From: an uncultured Bacteroidota bacterium
GTDB lineage: Bacteria; Bacteroidota; Bacteroidia; Flavobacteriales; Flavobacteriaceae
Assembly (NCBI GenBank): GCA_902597545.1
Contig: CACJYD010000001.1
Span: 62,001-126,000 of the forward strand
Reading direction: 5' to 3'
Length of the DNA stretch: 64,000 nucleotides
Shown here: piece by piece, positions 7,366 to 16,301 of the stretch
How the letters are laid out: every line of letters starts with the position of its first letter
Numbering within the stretch: position 1 is the stretch's first letter
Notes under the pieces: generated by a model
The model's input: only the letters and a program-made list of their open reading frames with translations
The model's database searches: none
Told to the model about the DNA's origin: nothing
Program-made: the position numbers and the translations under genes

Positions 7366-7413
7366 CAGGTGGGACCACCCTTAAAACCCCTCTTCTTGAG
7401 GGGTTTTTTGTTT
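7366..7413 (+). repeat. Direct repeat copy 3: tRNA 3' end plus terminator (attR-like)
   Basis: All 48 bp are identical to 2323-2370. The copy ends within the stop codon of the DUF5723 gene, so the chromosome resumes here. Confidence 0.85.
7384..7410. terminator. Terminator in the right att copy
   Basis: The same CCCCTC/GAGGGG stem with TTCTT loop and T-tract as at 2341-2367. In the opposite direction it could also end the converging DUF5723 gene, whose stop codon abuts it. Confidence 0.75.
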
Positions 7414-8788
7414 AGCAATCACAATTAGATGTCTTTTTGTAAAAAGGATATATTTTAAATCCTAGCATAAACTCGATATGATTGAGTTTATCTTTTTTAA
7501 ACAGCATATTGGAAATATTATCAATGGAAAAATATAGAGGCCCAACTCTAGAAGATACTCCAAGCATGAGTTTTTTATATTCGTATAAGGTTGAGTTTAA
7601 AATCAGAGAATATTGCTTTTTTTCTACTCTCAGGCTGGAGCTCAATAAATTTGGTCTAATTAGAGAGTTATCTGCAATATTTAGCCTATTAATTAAAGTT
7701 GTATTAAAATAAAATGAACCCCAAAAGTTATAATCAAATTGAATGCTTAAAGCTAATGGCGTGTATAGCATGAAGGAATTTTTTTTAAAAGATTTGTTTC
7801 TGTCCCCATAAACTCTTTCAGACATGTCCTTATAATTTTTAACGTTACCAATATCTAGCTCTCTAGGACCTATTATATCGTAAACATGCACTTCACTTAA
7901 TTTGTTAAAACTTAAAAAACCTAAGTCTAAAAGAGAAACACCTAGCTTATAAAAGTAAGAATGATTGTCTTTAACATCGCTTTTTTTCTTATAAATACTA
8001 TAGCCCAAATCTAATCCAAATCCAATTCCTCTTTTTTGAAAAAGATTGTCGGCATTACCAACGAAATACTTAGATTCTGATCTAAAGTCATTGAAAAACA
8101 ACAGAGTTTCCACATCCCTATAAATCATTTTTGTCGGACTCTCTTGTTTAAAGTGAGTAGAATTATATGAAATATTAGTTTTTAAATTTAACCCGAACGA
8201 TTCTTTGAAAGAGCTGCTATTTTCTGTTGTAAAAGAATAATTTAATTTGATTTCAGTCCAATTTGCTGCATTAAGTTTTGAATTAGTTTGATCAAATAAA
8301 ATTTCATTTCCAAAATTCTCTTCTCTAAAATTATCGTAATTATATCCAGAATTAAGTGCTAAACTAGAAATATGTAATCTTTGGCTAACACCCAGTCCAT
8401 ATGTAAATACTTTTGAGGGTTTATAAACTTTAAAAATATATGATGGACCATTAAATTGAATTGAGGATAAAATTGAATATGGCTTATTGCTTTTATTTAG
8501 ATTTATTGTTAAATCATCCACAGATTCATCTTTAAATGGGTTAGTAACTTTTATATTTGAAAAAACATCCCCCAAGTCTAAATAAGATGAATTTTTTATA
8601 AAACCATAGTCAGTTTCGAATTGAAGGTCTATACCAAAAAGATTTATTTCTTGATCAATAGGGGAATTTAAAAAAGAAGTTGGGTTAATACTTATACCAT
8701 TAAACCCTGAATATCTTTCAGTCAAAATTCCAATATGCGACTGAGAATAACATGAAAAGGCAATAAAAAGTATTAAAATTCTCAGCAT
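7412..8788 (-). CDS. DUF5723-like outer-membrane protein
   Basis: The 458 residues begin with a signal peptide (MLRILILFIAFSCYSQS). Next comes a segment typical of this Bacteroidota family, ERYSGFNGISINPTSF, followed by DINLFG-like text (EINLFGIDLQFETDYG). The rest alternates short aromatic strands (for example FTYGLGVSQRLHISSLALN), as expected of a beta-barrel. The protein is therefore probably in the outer membrane; its function is unknown. The gene is divergent from dcp (59 bp apart), and its stop touches the right end of the tRNA islets. Family assignment is from memory of the N-terminal pattern. Confidence 0.7.
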   Translation of the reverse strand: MLRILILFIAFSCYSQSHIGILTERYSGFNGISINPTSFLNSPIDQEINLFGIDLQFETDYGFIKNSSYLDLGDVFSNIKVTNPFKDESVDDLTINLNKSNKPYSILSSIQFNGPSYIFKVYKPSKVFTYGLGVSQRLHISSLALNSGYNYDNFREENFGNEILFDQTNSKLNAANWTEIKLNYSFTTENSSSFKESFGLNLKTNISYNSTHFKQESPTKMIYRDVETLLFFNDFRSESKYFVGNADNLFQKRGIGFGLDLGYSIYKKKSDVKDNHSYFYKLGVSLLDLGFLSFNKLSEVHVYDIIGPRELDIGNVKNYKDMSERVYGDRNKSFKKNSFMLYTPLALSIQFDYNFWGSFYFNTTLINRLNIADNSLIRPNLLSSSLRVEKKQYSLILNSTLYEYKKLMLGVSSRVGPLYFSIDNISNMLFKKDKLNHIEFMLGFKIYPFYKKTSNCDC

Positions 8789-8847
8789 GTATTAATTTAA
8801 AATATTATTCAATAAATTATAACTTTACGTAAATAAAGGAATAAACT

Positions 8848-10998
8848 ATGAAAAAACTTATATTAATTTCAGGATTAATTTTAATGGTTTCTTGTCAAGA
8901 AAAATCCAAACTAGACCCTAATATCAATCCTTTTTTCCAGGATTGGACTACGCCATATGAGGTTCCCCCTTTTATGGATATCAAGAACGAGGATTATATG
9001 CCTGCTTTTAAAAAGGGAATGGAAGAAAATCTTGCAGAGATAGAAACTATTATTAAAAACACTGATGACCCAACCTTTGCTAATACAATTGAAGAGCTTG
9101 AAAGAACTGGTAAATTATTGAGCAAGGTTCAACGTGTATTTTCAAATTTAGCTAGCTCTAATACTAATCCAAAATTACAAGAACTACAAAGGGAATTAAG
9201 CCCAATGCTTTCTGCTCATTATGATAAAATCGTACTTAACGAGGACTTATTTAATAGAGTTGAAGAAATATGGAATAATAGAGAAAGTGCTAATTTAAGT
9301 AAAGAGCAACAAAAACTTTTAAAAGATACTAGAAAGCAATTTGTTAGAAGTGGAGCTTTATTAAATGATTCACAGAAAAAGCAAATTACAGAGATAAATT
9401 CAAAGATTTCTGAGTTATCAACTGAGTTTGGACAGAACCTACTTGCTGAAACTAACGGATTTGAATTAATTTTAAACAAATCAGATTTAGACGGTTTATC
9501 AGACGCTGTAATTTCTGCAGCATCAGAAGCAGCATCACAAAAAATGGATCAAGCTGAATCTGAAGATGAAAAAGAAAAATACAAAGACAAATATGTATTC
9601 ACTCCTCATCGTACAAGCATGTATCCTTTTTTGACAGAGTCAACAAGAAGAGATTTAAGAGAGAAACTGTACAACTCTTATGTAATGAGAGGTGATAATG
9701 CCAATGAAACTGATAACAATGATATTGCTGCTCAAATGGCTAAACTAAGAGCTGAAAGAGCAAATATCATGGGTTATAAAACTCATGCAGACTTTATCTT
9801 GGAAGAGAATATGCTCAAGACCCCAGATGAAGTTTACGATTTATTAATTCAACTTTGGAAACCTGCTTTAAAAAGAGCTAAAGCTGAGGTGGCAGATATG
9901 CAGGCGGTTGCTGATTCTGAGGGTAAGGATTTTAAAATAGCTGCTTGGGATTGGTGGCATTATTCTGAAAAAGTTAGAAAGGATAAGTATGATTTAGATG
10001 AAGCAGCTATAAGACCATATTTGTCATTAGACAATGTAATTCAAGGAGTTTTTAACACAACCAATAAGCTATGGGGTTTAAACTTTAAAGAGATTTTTGA
10101 TATTGATTCTTATCATCCCGATGCTCGCATTTGGGAAGTGACTGATAAAGATGGAAGTCACTTAGCTATATTCATTGGAGATTACTTTACTCGATCTAAC
10201 AAAAGAGGCGGAGCATGGATGAGTAGCTTTAAAGGTCAATCAAATTTAGATGGAAGAGAACGACCAATAGTTGTAAACGTATGTAACTTCCCAGCACCTG
10301 TTGGAGATAACCCTTCACTATTAAGTTTTGAAAATGCTGTTACTTTATTCCACGAATTTGGTCATGCCATGCATGGTATTCTAACAGATGTTACTTATGG
10401 AAGTATGGCAGGCACATCAGGACCTAGAGACTTTATTGAGCTACCATCACAATTGTTAGAGCATTGGGTAAGTGAACCCGAAGTTTTAAAATCATTTGCT
10501 ACACATTATGAAACAGGAGAAACAATTCCTGACGAATTAATTGAGAAGCTACTAAAAGCTGGAAAATTTAATCAAGGATTTATTAATACAGAATACCTTG
10601 CGGCCTCTCTACTAGATATGGATTGGCATACTTTATCTTTACAAGATGCTAAAAACATCTCTAATAATTTTGAAAATAATTCCATGAACAAAATAGGTTT
10701 AATTGATGAAATAGCTCCTAGATATAGAAGTACATATTTTGCTCATATTTTTTCAGGCGGATATTCATCAGGGTACTACAGTTATGTTCATGCAGCTGTT
10801 CTTGATTCGGATGCTTTCGAGGCCTTCAAAGAAGCGGGTGATGTTTTTGATCCTGAGCTTTCTGCTAGTCTTAGAAAAAATATTTACGAAAAAGGATCTA
10901 CCGAAGAAGCTATGGATTTATATGTAAACTTTAGAGGTCGTAAACCAATCATTGAGCCTTTATTAAAAGTTAGAGGTTTGGACGGGTCATCAGATTAG
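8848..10998 (+). CDS. dcp: M3 family peptidyl-dipeptidase (Dcp), lipoprotein
   Basis: This 716-residue zinc peptidase has the M3 signature HEFGHAMHG (H502, E503, H506) and the third ligand E531 in FIELPSQ. The C-terminal GGYSSGYYSYVHA and YEKGSTEEAMDLY segments are also typical. The N-terminus MKKLILISGLILMVSCQ is a lipoprotein signal with Cys17, so the enzyme is exported to the cell envelope. M3 Dcp enzymes release C-terminal dipeptides from peptides (family knowledge). Length fits the family. A 21-bp gap separates it from the HupE-like gene, so the two are probably cotranscribed. Confidence 0.93.
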   Translation: MKKLILISGLILMVSCQEKSKLDPNINPFFQDWTTPYEVPPFMDIKNEDYMPAFKKGMEENLAEIETIIKNTDDPTFANTIEELERTGKLLSKVQRVFSNLASSNTNPKLQELQRELSPMLSAHYDKIVLNEDLFNRVEEIWNNRESANLSKEQQKLLKDTRKQFVRSGALLNDSQKKQITEINSKISELSTEFGQNLLAETNGFELILNKSDLDGLSDAVISAASEAASQKMDQAESEDEKEKYKDKYVFTPHRTSMYPFLTESTRRDLREKLYNSYVMRGDNANETDNNDIAAQMAKLRAERANIMGYKTHADFILEENMLKTPDEVYDLLIQLWKPALKRAKAEVADMQAVADSEGKDFKIAAWDWWHYSEKVRKDKYDLDEAAIRPYLSLDNVIQGVFNTTNKLWGLNFKEIFDIDSYHPDARIWEVTDKDGSHLAIFIGDYFTRSNKRGGAWMSSFKGQSNLDGRERPIVVNVCNFPAPVGDNPSLLSFENAVTLFHEFGHAMHGILTDVTYGSMAGTSGPRDFIELPSQLLEHWVSEPEVLKSFATHYETGETIPDELIEKLLKAGKFNQGFINTEYLAASLLDMDWHTLSLQDAKNISNNFENNSMNKIGLIDEIAPRYRSTYFAHIFSGGYSSGYYSYVHAAVLDSDAFEAFKEAGDVFDPELSASLRKNIYEKGSTEEAMDLYVNFRGRKPIIEPLLKVRGLDGSSD

Positions 10999-11019
10999 TA
11001 ACATCTATCTATTAGTATA

Positions 11020-11757
11020 TTGAAGCAAATACTCTTTTTAGGATTATTTTTTATAAGTTTTACTGCAAACTCTCATAACCCTGAAAAACTTGTTATTTCT
11101 GAGATAGAGCGTGGACAGCTGAATTTTGAAAATGAGACGATAGCCGCTGAATATTCAGCAGCACTTAAAAGGCAAAGAATTAGAAGACTCTCAGCTATGT
11201 CTTGGTCTAAGAAGATTTACATATTTATAAAAGCAGGTTTCGAGCATATCATTCCCCAAGGGCTAGATCATATACTTTTTGTACTTGGATTGTTTTTTTC
11301 TACTTTAAAATTACGGTCTCTAATATTACAAGTAACTGCATTTACTTTTGCACATAGCATAACACTAGCTCTTGCTGCACTTGGTTTTGTTAAGCTTCAA
11401 TTATCAGTAGTTGAACCACTAATCTTTTTATCAATAGTTTGGGTAGCTTTTGAAAATACTTTTTTTAAAAAGACAACAAAATGGCGCCCATTAGTTGTTT
11501 TTACTTTTGGACTATTACATGGTCTTGGATTTGCAACCTTACTAACTCAGTATGGATTACCCAAAGACAATTTTATTTCTTTGCTTTTAGCATTTAATGT
11601 TGGAGTTGAATTTGGTCAATTTGCAGTTTTGTTAGTAGCATTTATATTAATTCGATTAATTTATCTAAAAACTGAATATAAAAACCAACTTAAAATTCCC
11701 GCATCAATTTTAATAGGCTGTACAGGCCTTTTTTGGTTTATTGAAAGTCTGATTTAG
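11020..11757 (+). CDS. HupE/UreJ family membrane protein
   Basis: The 245 residues begin with a signal peptide and a short extracytoplasmic segment, followed by about six membrane helices. Characteristic motifs are GLDHILFVLGL, FTFAHSITL, FGLLHGLGFA and FNVGVEFGQ; the His and Glu residues in them are candidate metal ligands. HupE/UreJ relatives are nickel or cobalt permease-like proteins (family knowledge). No hydrogenase or urease gene lies nearby, so the substrate is unclear. I take TTG at 11020 as start because MKQILF follows and no ATG fits. The gene converges on the next one with a 4-bp overlap. Confidence 0.85.
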   Translation: MKQILFLGLFFISFTANSHNPEKLVISEIERGQLNFENETIAAEYSAALKRQRIRRLSAMSWSKKIYIFIKAGFEHIIPQGLDHILFVLGLFFSTLKLRSLILQVTAFTFAHSITLALAALGFVKLQLSVVEPLIFLSIVWVAFENTFFKKTTKWRPLVVFTFGLLHGLGFATLLTQYGLPKDNFISLLLAFNVGVEFGQFAVLLVAFILIRLIYLKTEYKNQLKIPASILIGCTGLFWFIESLI

Positions 11758-12158
11758 ACTTCTCCATTTTTCCAAGCATAACCAAGAGCTAAAATTGGAA
11801 TAGCACTTAACGCCATAATGAATATTGGAGGATGTGCATTACCAGAAACAAAATTCAAAATGTCTGGTAATATCCAACCAATATGAATAATAAATAAAAT
11901 TAATGCGGCTGTTTGCGCTGATTCTTTTATTTTAATTTTCATTGCAACAGCTATAGCAATAATCATTGAAATGATTATACATGCAAAAACGATGTGAATT
12001 AAATAAAGAGCATCCTTACCAGCCTGATTAATTCCTTCAAATTGACTGTATACTGCCTCTTCCATCATTTCAGGGTTAAATAGAAATAAAACTAATGTAA
12101 TTGCAGTAAGAAGATCAATTAACAAGGTAACTAAAAAGATATTTTTAAATTTTTTCAT
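11754..12158 (-). CDS. Four-helix membrane protein, unknown function
   Basis: The 134 residues hold four hydrophobic segments (about 8-27, 50-72, 82-100 and 108-127). Between the first two is an acidic loop (NPEMMEEAVYSQFEG). A His in the second helix (YLIHIVFAC) and another in IIHIGWILPDI are notable. No family is recognised with confidence. It lies 21 bp downstream of the SMP-30 lipoprotein gene on the same strand. Confidence 0.7.
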   Translation of the reverse strand: MKKFKNIFLVTLLIDLLTAITLVLFLFNPEMMEEAVYSQFEGINQAGKDALYLIHIVFACIIISMIIAIAVAMKIKIKESAQTAALILFIIHIGWILPDILNFVSGNAHPPIFIMALSAIPILALGYAWKNGEV

Positions 12159-12179
12159 ACATAGCTAATGTATAAAAAT

Positions 12180-13178
12180 TTATTTGAGTTTTATTCTGGA
12201 AATATCGTCAAAACCAGTTACATATAAGTATTCTTCATTTGTATCAAAATTGCAATTTGTAATTGGTTTTCCATAGTTTATTGTAGCAATAAGTACTCCT
12301 TTTGGGGATATAATTAAAATTCCGTTAGGACCTGTAGTGAAGATGTTTCCAGAGCTGTGTACTTTTAATCCATCAAAACATCCTTTGTATTTTTTGCTTA
12401 ATTCTTTTCCATCAAAAAAAAGTTTTCCAACAAAAGTTGAAGTATTAAATTTCATAATTTTTGGATCTTCGGTTCCACAGTTATTTACATAAACAAATTT
12501 CTCATCGTTAGATAATGCAATGCCATTAGGTAAAGACATTTCTTTTGTTATTAAATGCAATGATCCATCTTTTGATTGTTTAAAAACACCATTAAAATCT
12601 AACTCTCTAAATTTATCATCAAATGTTTTTTGGTTATAATAAAAACCATAGGGGGGGTCTGTGAAATATATGTCACCTTTAGAGCTTATTGACAGATCAT
12701 TTGGGCTATTAAATCTTTTACCATTGTAGTTGTCTACGATTGTTTTGAAATCTGGATTTACTGTTGCAGATTTTGAAATACTGGCAACTCGTCTATCTCC
12801 ATGTTGACATAAAATTATATCACCATTTTTGTCGAATGCTAATCCATTAGAACCTATACCCCCCATTTTAAATGATGGAGCATATCCAGTAGATCCACTT
12901 GGAATTATGTATTCATTGATTCCGTTCAATTCAGACCATGTAAAAATTTTATTTTGTCTAACATCACTAAATATCAATTGATTATTCTCAGAATCCCACA
13001 AAGGACCTTCACTTACTTTAAATGAACCCCCTAAGACTTCAATTTTTGAATTTTTGTCGATTAATTCTAGTGCAGAATTCTTAATGATAGTTATATCATT
13101 ATTAATCTGTGCAGAACAACTTAAAATGAGAGAAAATAATAAGAAAGCTATAAATCTTAATAATAATGAGTTAGGCAT
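12180..13178 (-). CDS. SMP-30/gluconolactonase-like lipoprotein
   Basis: A 332-residue six-bladed propeller. The N-terminus carries a lipobox (LILSCSAQ), so it is exported. Family motifs include FKVSEGPLWD (metal-binding Glu), GGIGSNGLAFD, FNSPNDLSISSKGDIYFTDPPYGF (in two parts) and SLPNGIALS. SMP-30/LRE-fold enzymes hydrolyse sugar lactones or related esters in a Ca or Zn site; the substrate here is unknown. A nearby repeated DxxGxI pattern gives the blades. The next gene starts 21 bp downstream. Confidence 0.88.
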   Translation of the reverse strand: MPNSLLLRFIAFLLFSLILSCSAQINNDITIIKNSALELIDKNSKIEVLGGSFKVSEGPLWDSENNQLIFSDVRQNKIFTWSELNGINEYIIPSGSTGYAPSFKMGGIGSNGLAFDKNGDIILCQHGDRRVASISKSATVNPDFKTIVDNYNGKRFNSPNDLSISSKGDIYFTDPPYGFYYNQKTFDDKFRELDFNGVFKQSKDGSLHLITKEMSLPNGIALSNDEKFVYVNNCGTEDPKIMKFNTSTFVGKLFFDGKELSKKYKGCFDGLKVHSSGNIFTTGPNGILIISPKGVLIATINYGKPITNCNFDTNEEYLYVTGFDDISRIKLK

Positions 13179-13350
13179 ATATTTAGAAAGTAAGGTTTTT
13201 ATAATTGATGAAAAATATAAAAAATCATTAGGTTTTTTGTATTAATTATACTTTAATTTTATCAAATTCTTAAACAGAAACATTTATTCATAATTCATAA
13301 AAAAATAAAAATGTTATTAATTATCTTGATAATTATAAATTAAAATTATT

Positions 13351-14130
13351 ATGAAAAATATATTTTACGTTTTTCTTTTGATGCCGCTTTTTTATTTGGG
13401 GGCTCAAGATGAAGGACCTTATTTAATAAGACTTCATGTAGTTGAAGTTGAAGGTAATATTGGTGCTTTTATACAAGCAAACAGAGAATATTATAAACCT
13501 TTAGCTGCAAAAGCAGTTGAGGATGGCAAATGGGCAGGCTGGTCAATGAGCAGGTCTGTTACATATCCAAGCAGATTTATTTTTTTCCATCATTTTTCAA
13601 GTCCAGAGCAGTATGCTAAACCCAAAAGTATATGGGGAGCTAATGAAGCAAAAGAATTGGGGTTAGAACAACCTGATGGAAGCAAATGGGAAATGACAAC
13701 CTTAAGAGACTTAGATCTATGGCAAGTTAATGCAGCTGTTTTTGATAATGAACCATCTAAATATTTCGTTATGAATAAATTTAAATTCTCATACACTGAT
13801 AGAAAAAAGTTTATTGATAATAATAGGGCTTGGGGAGAATATGTAGTAAAGCCCCAGCTTGATAGTGTAGAAGGTTACAACTGGGTTTGTGCAACTTTGG
13901 TTACAGCAGGAAATTTCGTTGATCAAGAATCACAAATTGTAAATGGCATTTCTTTTGATGGATTTGCTTCAATTGAAGATATTTTACATAGAAGATCATA
14001 TAAAGAAACTAATGATCCTAATCCTCATTTTCAAAAATTTCAAAAATATGTTTCTGAAAATGATTTGACAGACTTTTCCTCATCTGTATCAAGTTCAATT
14101 TATCAAGACTTAGCATCAACATTTAATTAA
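13351..14130 (+). CDS. Secreted protein with putative ABM-like domains
   Basis: The 259 residues start with a signal peptide (MKNIFYVFLLMPLFYLGAQ). Two similar halves follow, each with a strand such as YLIRLHVVEVEG or YFVMNKFKFSYTDRKKF and helix-forming text. This is reminiscent of the dimeric alpha/beta-barrel (ABM/Dabb) fold, an inference from pattern. It is Trp-rich around KWAGWSMSR and LWQVNAA. The next gene, 13 bp downstream, looks like a paralogue, and 47679-48371 is a third. No catalytic function can be assigned. Confidence 0.75.
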   Translation: MKNIFYVFLLMPLFYLGAQDEGPYLIRLHVVEVEGNIGAFIQANREYYKPLAAKAVEDGKWAGWSMSRSVTYPSRFIFFHHFSSPEQYAKPKSIWGANEAKELGLEQPDGSKWEMTTLRDLDLWQVNAAVFDNEPSKYFVMNKFKFSYTDRKKFIDNNRAWGEYVVKPQLDSVEGYNWVCATLVTAGNFVDQESQIVNGISFDGFASIEDILHRRSYKETNDPNPHFQKFQKYVSENDLTDFSSSVSSSIYQDLASTFN

Positions 14131-14143
14131 AAAAATAAAAATT

Positions 14144-14839
14144 ATGAAACAATATTTAACATTACTCATATGCTTATTAAGCATTAACATATACTCCCAA
14201 CAAATGGGATTTAATGTAGTTTACGTGGAAGCAGAGCCAAACTCTGAAGATAATATTATTGAAGCTTTAGATAGTTATTTTGGAGCTAAAAAGTTTAAAC
14301 CTGGAGGTGCTGTAGCTTTGGAAAGACTATGGATAGGCGGTCCACAAGATATGTCACACAGATTAGTTTTTTTGTGGGAAATTGGAAATCAAGGTTTTGA
14401 AGAAGGTGAATTTAATCCAATTGAAAACCAAGCCTTTTGGTCTAATATTATAAATAGAGTTGAATCTTGGGGAGAGGGCCATGCTGGGAGATTTATCAAT
14501 TTTGTTGAAGGTGATGTAGAAAAGTATCCCTATGCACAAATTTGGGATATAATTCCTCAAGACCCTGCTGCTTTTGCAAAAGCTCAGTCAGAGTTTGTCG
14601 AATCTTTACCTGAATTATTTAAAGATAGATTTGTAGGCTTTGGAACCTATGATATAAATCGTCCAAATGGAGCTACTCATTGGGCATTACTCTCAGGAGC
14701 TAATCTTGATGATCATTTAAACTTTGCGAATGAGGTTCAAACCACCTATTCTAAAAAGTTTAAAAAATACCTTGAAGACAGGGGAGAAGTTGAGTTAATT
14801 CACAACTTTACTTTTGAAAACAAAAGCTTTATAAAATAA
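14144..14839 (+). CDS. Secreted protein, paralogue of the upstream gene
   Basis: The 231 residues start with a signal peptide (MKQYLTLLICLLSINIYSQ). The mature part begins GFNVVYVEAEPNSEDNIIEALD and repeats a similar strand-helix unit after YAQIWDIIPQDPAAFAKAQ. The pattern agrees with two ABM/Dabb-like domains, which is weak evidence. It is followed by a strong bidirectional terminator. Function is unknown. Confidence 0.75.
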   Translation: MKQYLTLLICLLSINIYSQQMGFNVVYVEAEPNSEDNIIEALDSYFGAKKFKPGGAVALERLWIGGPQDMSHRLVFLWEIGNQGFEEGEFNPIENQAFWSNIINRVESWGEGHAGRFINFVEGDVEKYPYAQIWDIIPQDPAAFAKAQSEFVESLPELFKDRFVGFGTYDINRPNGATHWALLSGANLDDHLNFANEVQTTYSKKFKKYLEDRGEVELIHNFTFENKSFIK

Positions 14840-14861
14840 AAACTATTTAAAACAGTTTTTT

Positions 14862-14890
14862 AAAAGCCCTTTTAATTAAGGGCTTTTTAT
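14862..14890. terminator. Bidirectional terminator
   Basis: An 8-10 bp stem AAAAGCCCTT/AAGGGCTTTT with a short AT loop lies between two converging genes and has T-tracts on both strands. Confidence 0.85.
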
Positions 14891-15375
14891 TTTATATAGA
14901 GTAAATTGTGAGAAATAGAGTTGTTGCAGATTTTTACTATGTATAAGTTTGAATTATTTCTATCGTCTATTTGATCGTAAAGCTTCTTTTTTATTAGCCC
15001 ATTAACAAAGCCTGGAATCGTATTACTGTGGCCAACAACTAAAACTTTATTATTATTGTTATCCAAAAGAAATTTGTCATAGTTAATTTTTGAAGGGCTG
15101 TAGATTAATATTTCCTTTTTAATTTTTTTTGATATTGGCATAACAGTTTCTAAAGTCCTGTAATAGTTTGTTGAATATATTTTATCAAATTCGAGATTTT
15201 TAAATACTTCAACCCACTTTAATGCCCTTAGCTTGCCTTTTTCGTTAAGATTTGGGTTTTTATTGTTTGGATCTGTTCTGTCTTTTTCAGCATGTCGAAT
15301 TAAAAAAAATTCTGAACATTCCTGTGATGATAGCTCAAGAGTAAAAAATAGAAAAAGGATAAACAATTTTTTCAT
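14887..15375 (-). CDS. Secreted histidine phosphatase (SixA/PGAM-like)
   Basis: The 162 residues start with a signal peptide. They carry the histidine phosphatase motifs: FFLIRHAEK (catalytic His in RHA), the second Arg in YSTNYYRTLET, and VLVVGHSNT (second His). The branch-1 layout fits a small phosphatase of unknown substrate acting outside the cytoplasm. Its start overlaps the stop of the acid phosphatase gene by 4 bp (ATGA), so the two are translationally coupled; both being phosphatases suggests a joint phosphate-scavenging role (inference). Confidence 0.88.
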   Translation of the reverse strand: MKKLFILFLFFTLELSSQECSEFFLIRHAEKDRTDPNNKNPNLNEKGKLRALKWVEVFKNLEFDKIYSTNYYRTLETVMPISKKIKKEILIYSPSKINYDKFLLDNNNNKVLVVGHSNTIPGFVNGLIKKKLYDQIDDRNNSNLYIVKICNNSISHNLLYIK

Positions 15376-16067
15376 TCAAATCCTATTTCCCAATCACCAT
15401 ATATTAAATTTGGAAGCAGTATAAACTTTTCACCAAAACGGTCTTTTAAAGAAACCGAAACCTCCCATCTTTCTTTATTAGTTTTGCCAAAAAAAGCAGA
15501 ATCAAAATCACCCAAGTTATCTCCAATTAACATGATAACTTCATAATCCTTAATTGAAGATCTTCTTTTTAATTTATCTCTTGTTTCATCACGTAATAAC
15601 ATTATAGTAGACTCATCAAATGGGAAACCTAACTTAACTAGATTTGACTTTGTAGCTTCATAGTTTTCAACCCTTCTATTTGAAAGATAGATAATTTCAA
15701 TCCCTACTGATTTAGCATAATTAAAAAAGTCTAATGATCCAGGCACCGGAGTTGCTATTTCTTTATTAACCCAGTCTGACCAGTTTTCTTGATTGTAGGA
15801 TTTATTTTCTTTAATTAACATTTCATTGTAAGGGGTATTATCAAAAATCGTTTCATCAAGATCTGCAATTATAGCAAGTGGTTTTTCATATTCCTTAGAT
15901 AATTCCAGCTCTAATTTTTTTCTAGCAATATTATAAGCTTGTAAGCAAAGAGCTTTATATTCTGCAGAGTTTTTATGCCAATACATGGAGTGATCTTTCA
16001 CCGATCTTTCATTGTTAAATGAACATCCAATAAAAAGAATTAAAACAAGAAATAGTAAAAATCTCAT
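15372..16067 (-). CDS. Lipoprotein e(P4) family acid phosphatase / 5'-nucleotidase
   Basis: The 231 residues start with a lipobox (LILFIGCSF). The HAD-type catalytic motif is IADLDETIFDN, with a further acidic motif GDNLGDF. SMYWHKNSAEYKALC is typical of the class C acid phosphatase e(P4) family, which dephosphorylates nucleotides at the outer membrane to allow nucleoside uptake (family knowledge). It is the first gene of a two-gene operon with the histidine phosphatase. Confidence 0.9.
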   Translation of the reverse strand: MRFLLFLVLILFIGCSFNNERSVKDHSMYWHKNSAEYKALCLQAYNIARKKLELELSKEYEKPLAIIADLDETIFDNTPYNEMLIKENKSYNQENWSDWVNKEIATPVPGSLDFFNYAKSVGIEIIYLSNRRVENYEATKSNLVKLGFPFDESTIMLLRDETRDKLKRRSSIKDYEVIMLIGDNLGDFDSAFFGKTNKERWEVSVSLKDRFGEKFILLPNLIYGDWEIGFE

Positions 16068-16134
16068 TCTTATAAAGTAATGAAATTAATATTGAAGAAA
16101 AAAACTATTATTCTGATTTAACTATATTTAATAA

Positions 16135-16296
16135 TTGAAAAAAATAATCATAAATAACTCTTTTGTATTTGGCCTTATTTCTCTAGTTGTAGGCTTGTTA
16201 GTGTACCAGGAATTTAAGTCCTTTATATTTGGTTTATTGTTCCTTATAATTGCATTAATCCTTTTTGTGGTTTCATTTTTGTATGATAATAAATAA
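16135..16296 (+). CDS. Small membrane protein (53 aa)
   Basis: A TTG start followed by AAA AAA gives MKKIIINNSFVFGLISLVVG, then a second hydrophobic stretch (SFIFGLLFLIIALILFVVSF) and DNK. Two membrane helices are predicted by eye. The stop lies 5 bp before the SOUL gene, so it is probably the first gene of the five-gene operon 16135-18930. It is not homologous to anything I recognise. Confidence 0.6.
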   Translation: MKKIIINNSFVFGLISLVVGLLVYQEFKSFIFGLLFLIIALILFVVSFLYDNK

Positions 16297-16301
16297 AAAA
16301 C

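Larger units (their letters stand above)
2323..7413. mobile_element. Tandem tRNA-Met genomic islets carrying an R-M system and a small membrane protein, no integrase
   Basis: The region is bounded by 48-bp perfect direct repeats of the tRNA-Met 3' end (2323-2370 and 7366-7413) and split by a diverged third copy (6703-6770). Islet I (about 2371-6732) holds two tiny genes and the R-M pair, all on the minus strand. Islet II (about 6733-7365) holds one 132-residue membrane protein on the plus strand. Both islets have short phased repeats just inside their ends. No integrase, transposase or replication gene is visible, so they would need a recombinase in trans or have lost their own. Boundaries are inferred from the repeats. 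Confidence 0.75.

Noticed and set aside
7366-7383. Possible third tRNA gene
   Set aside because: Only the 3' acceptor end is present upstream of the terminator copy.
14363-14560. Minus-strand 65-codon frame inside the secreted ABM-like gene
   Set aside because: It has no start context, family or neighbour support and lies fully opposite a well-supported gene.
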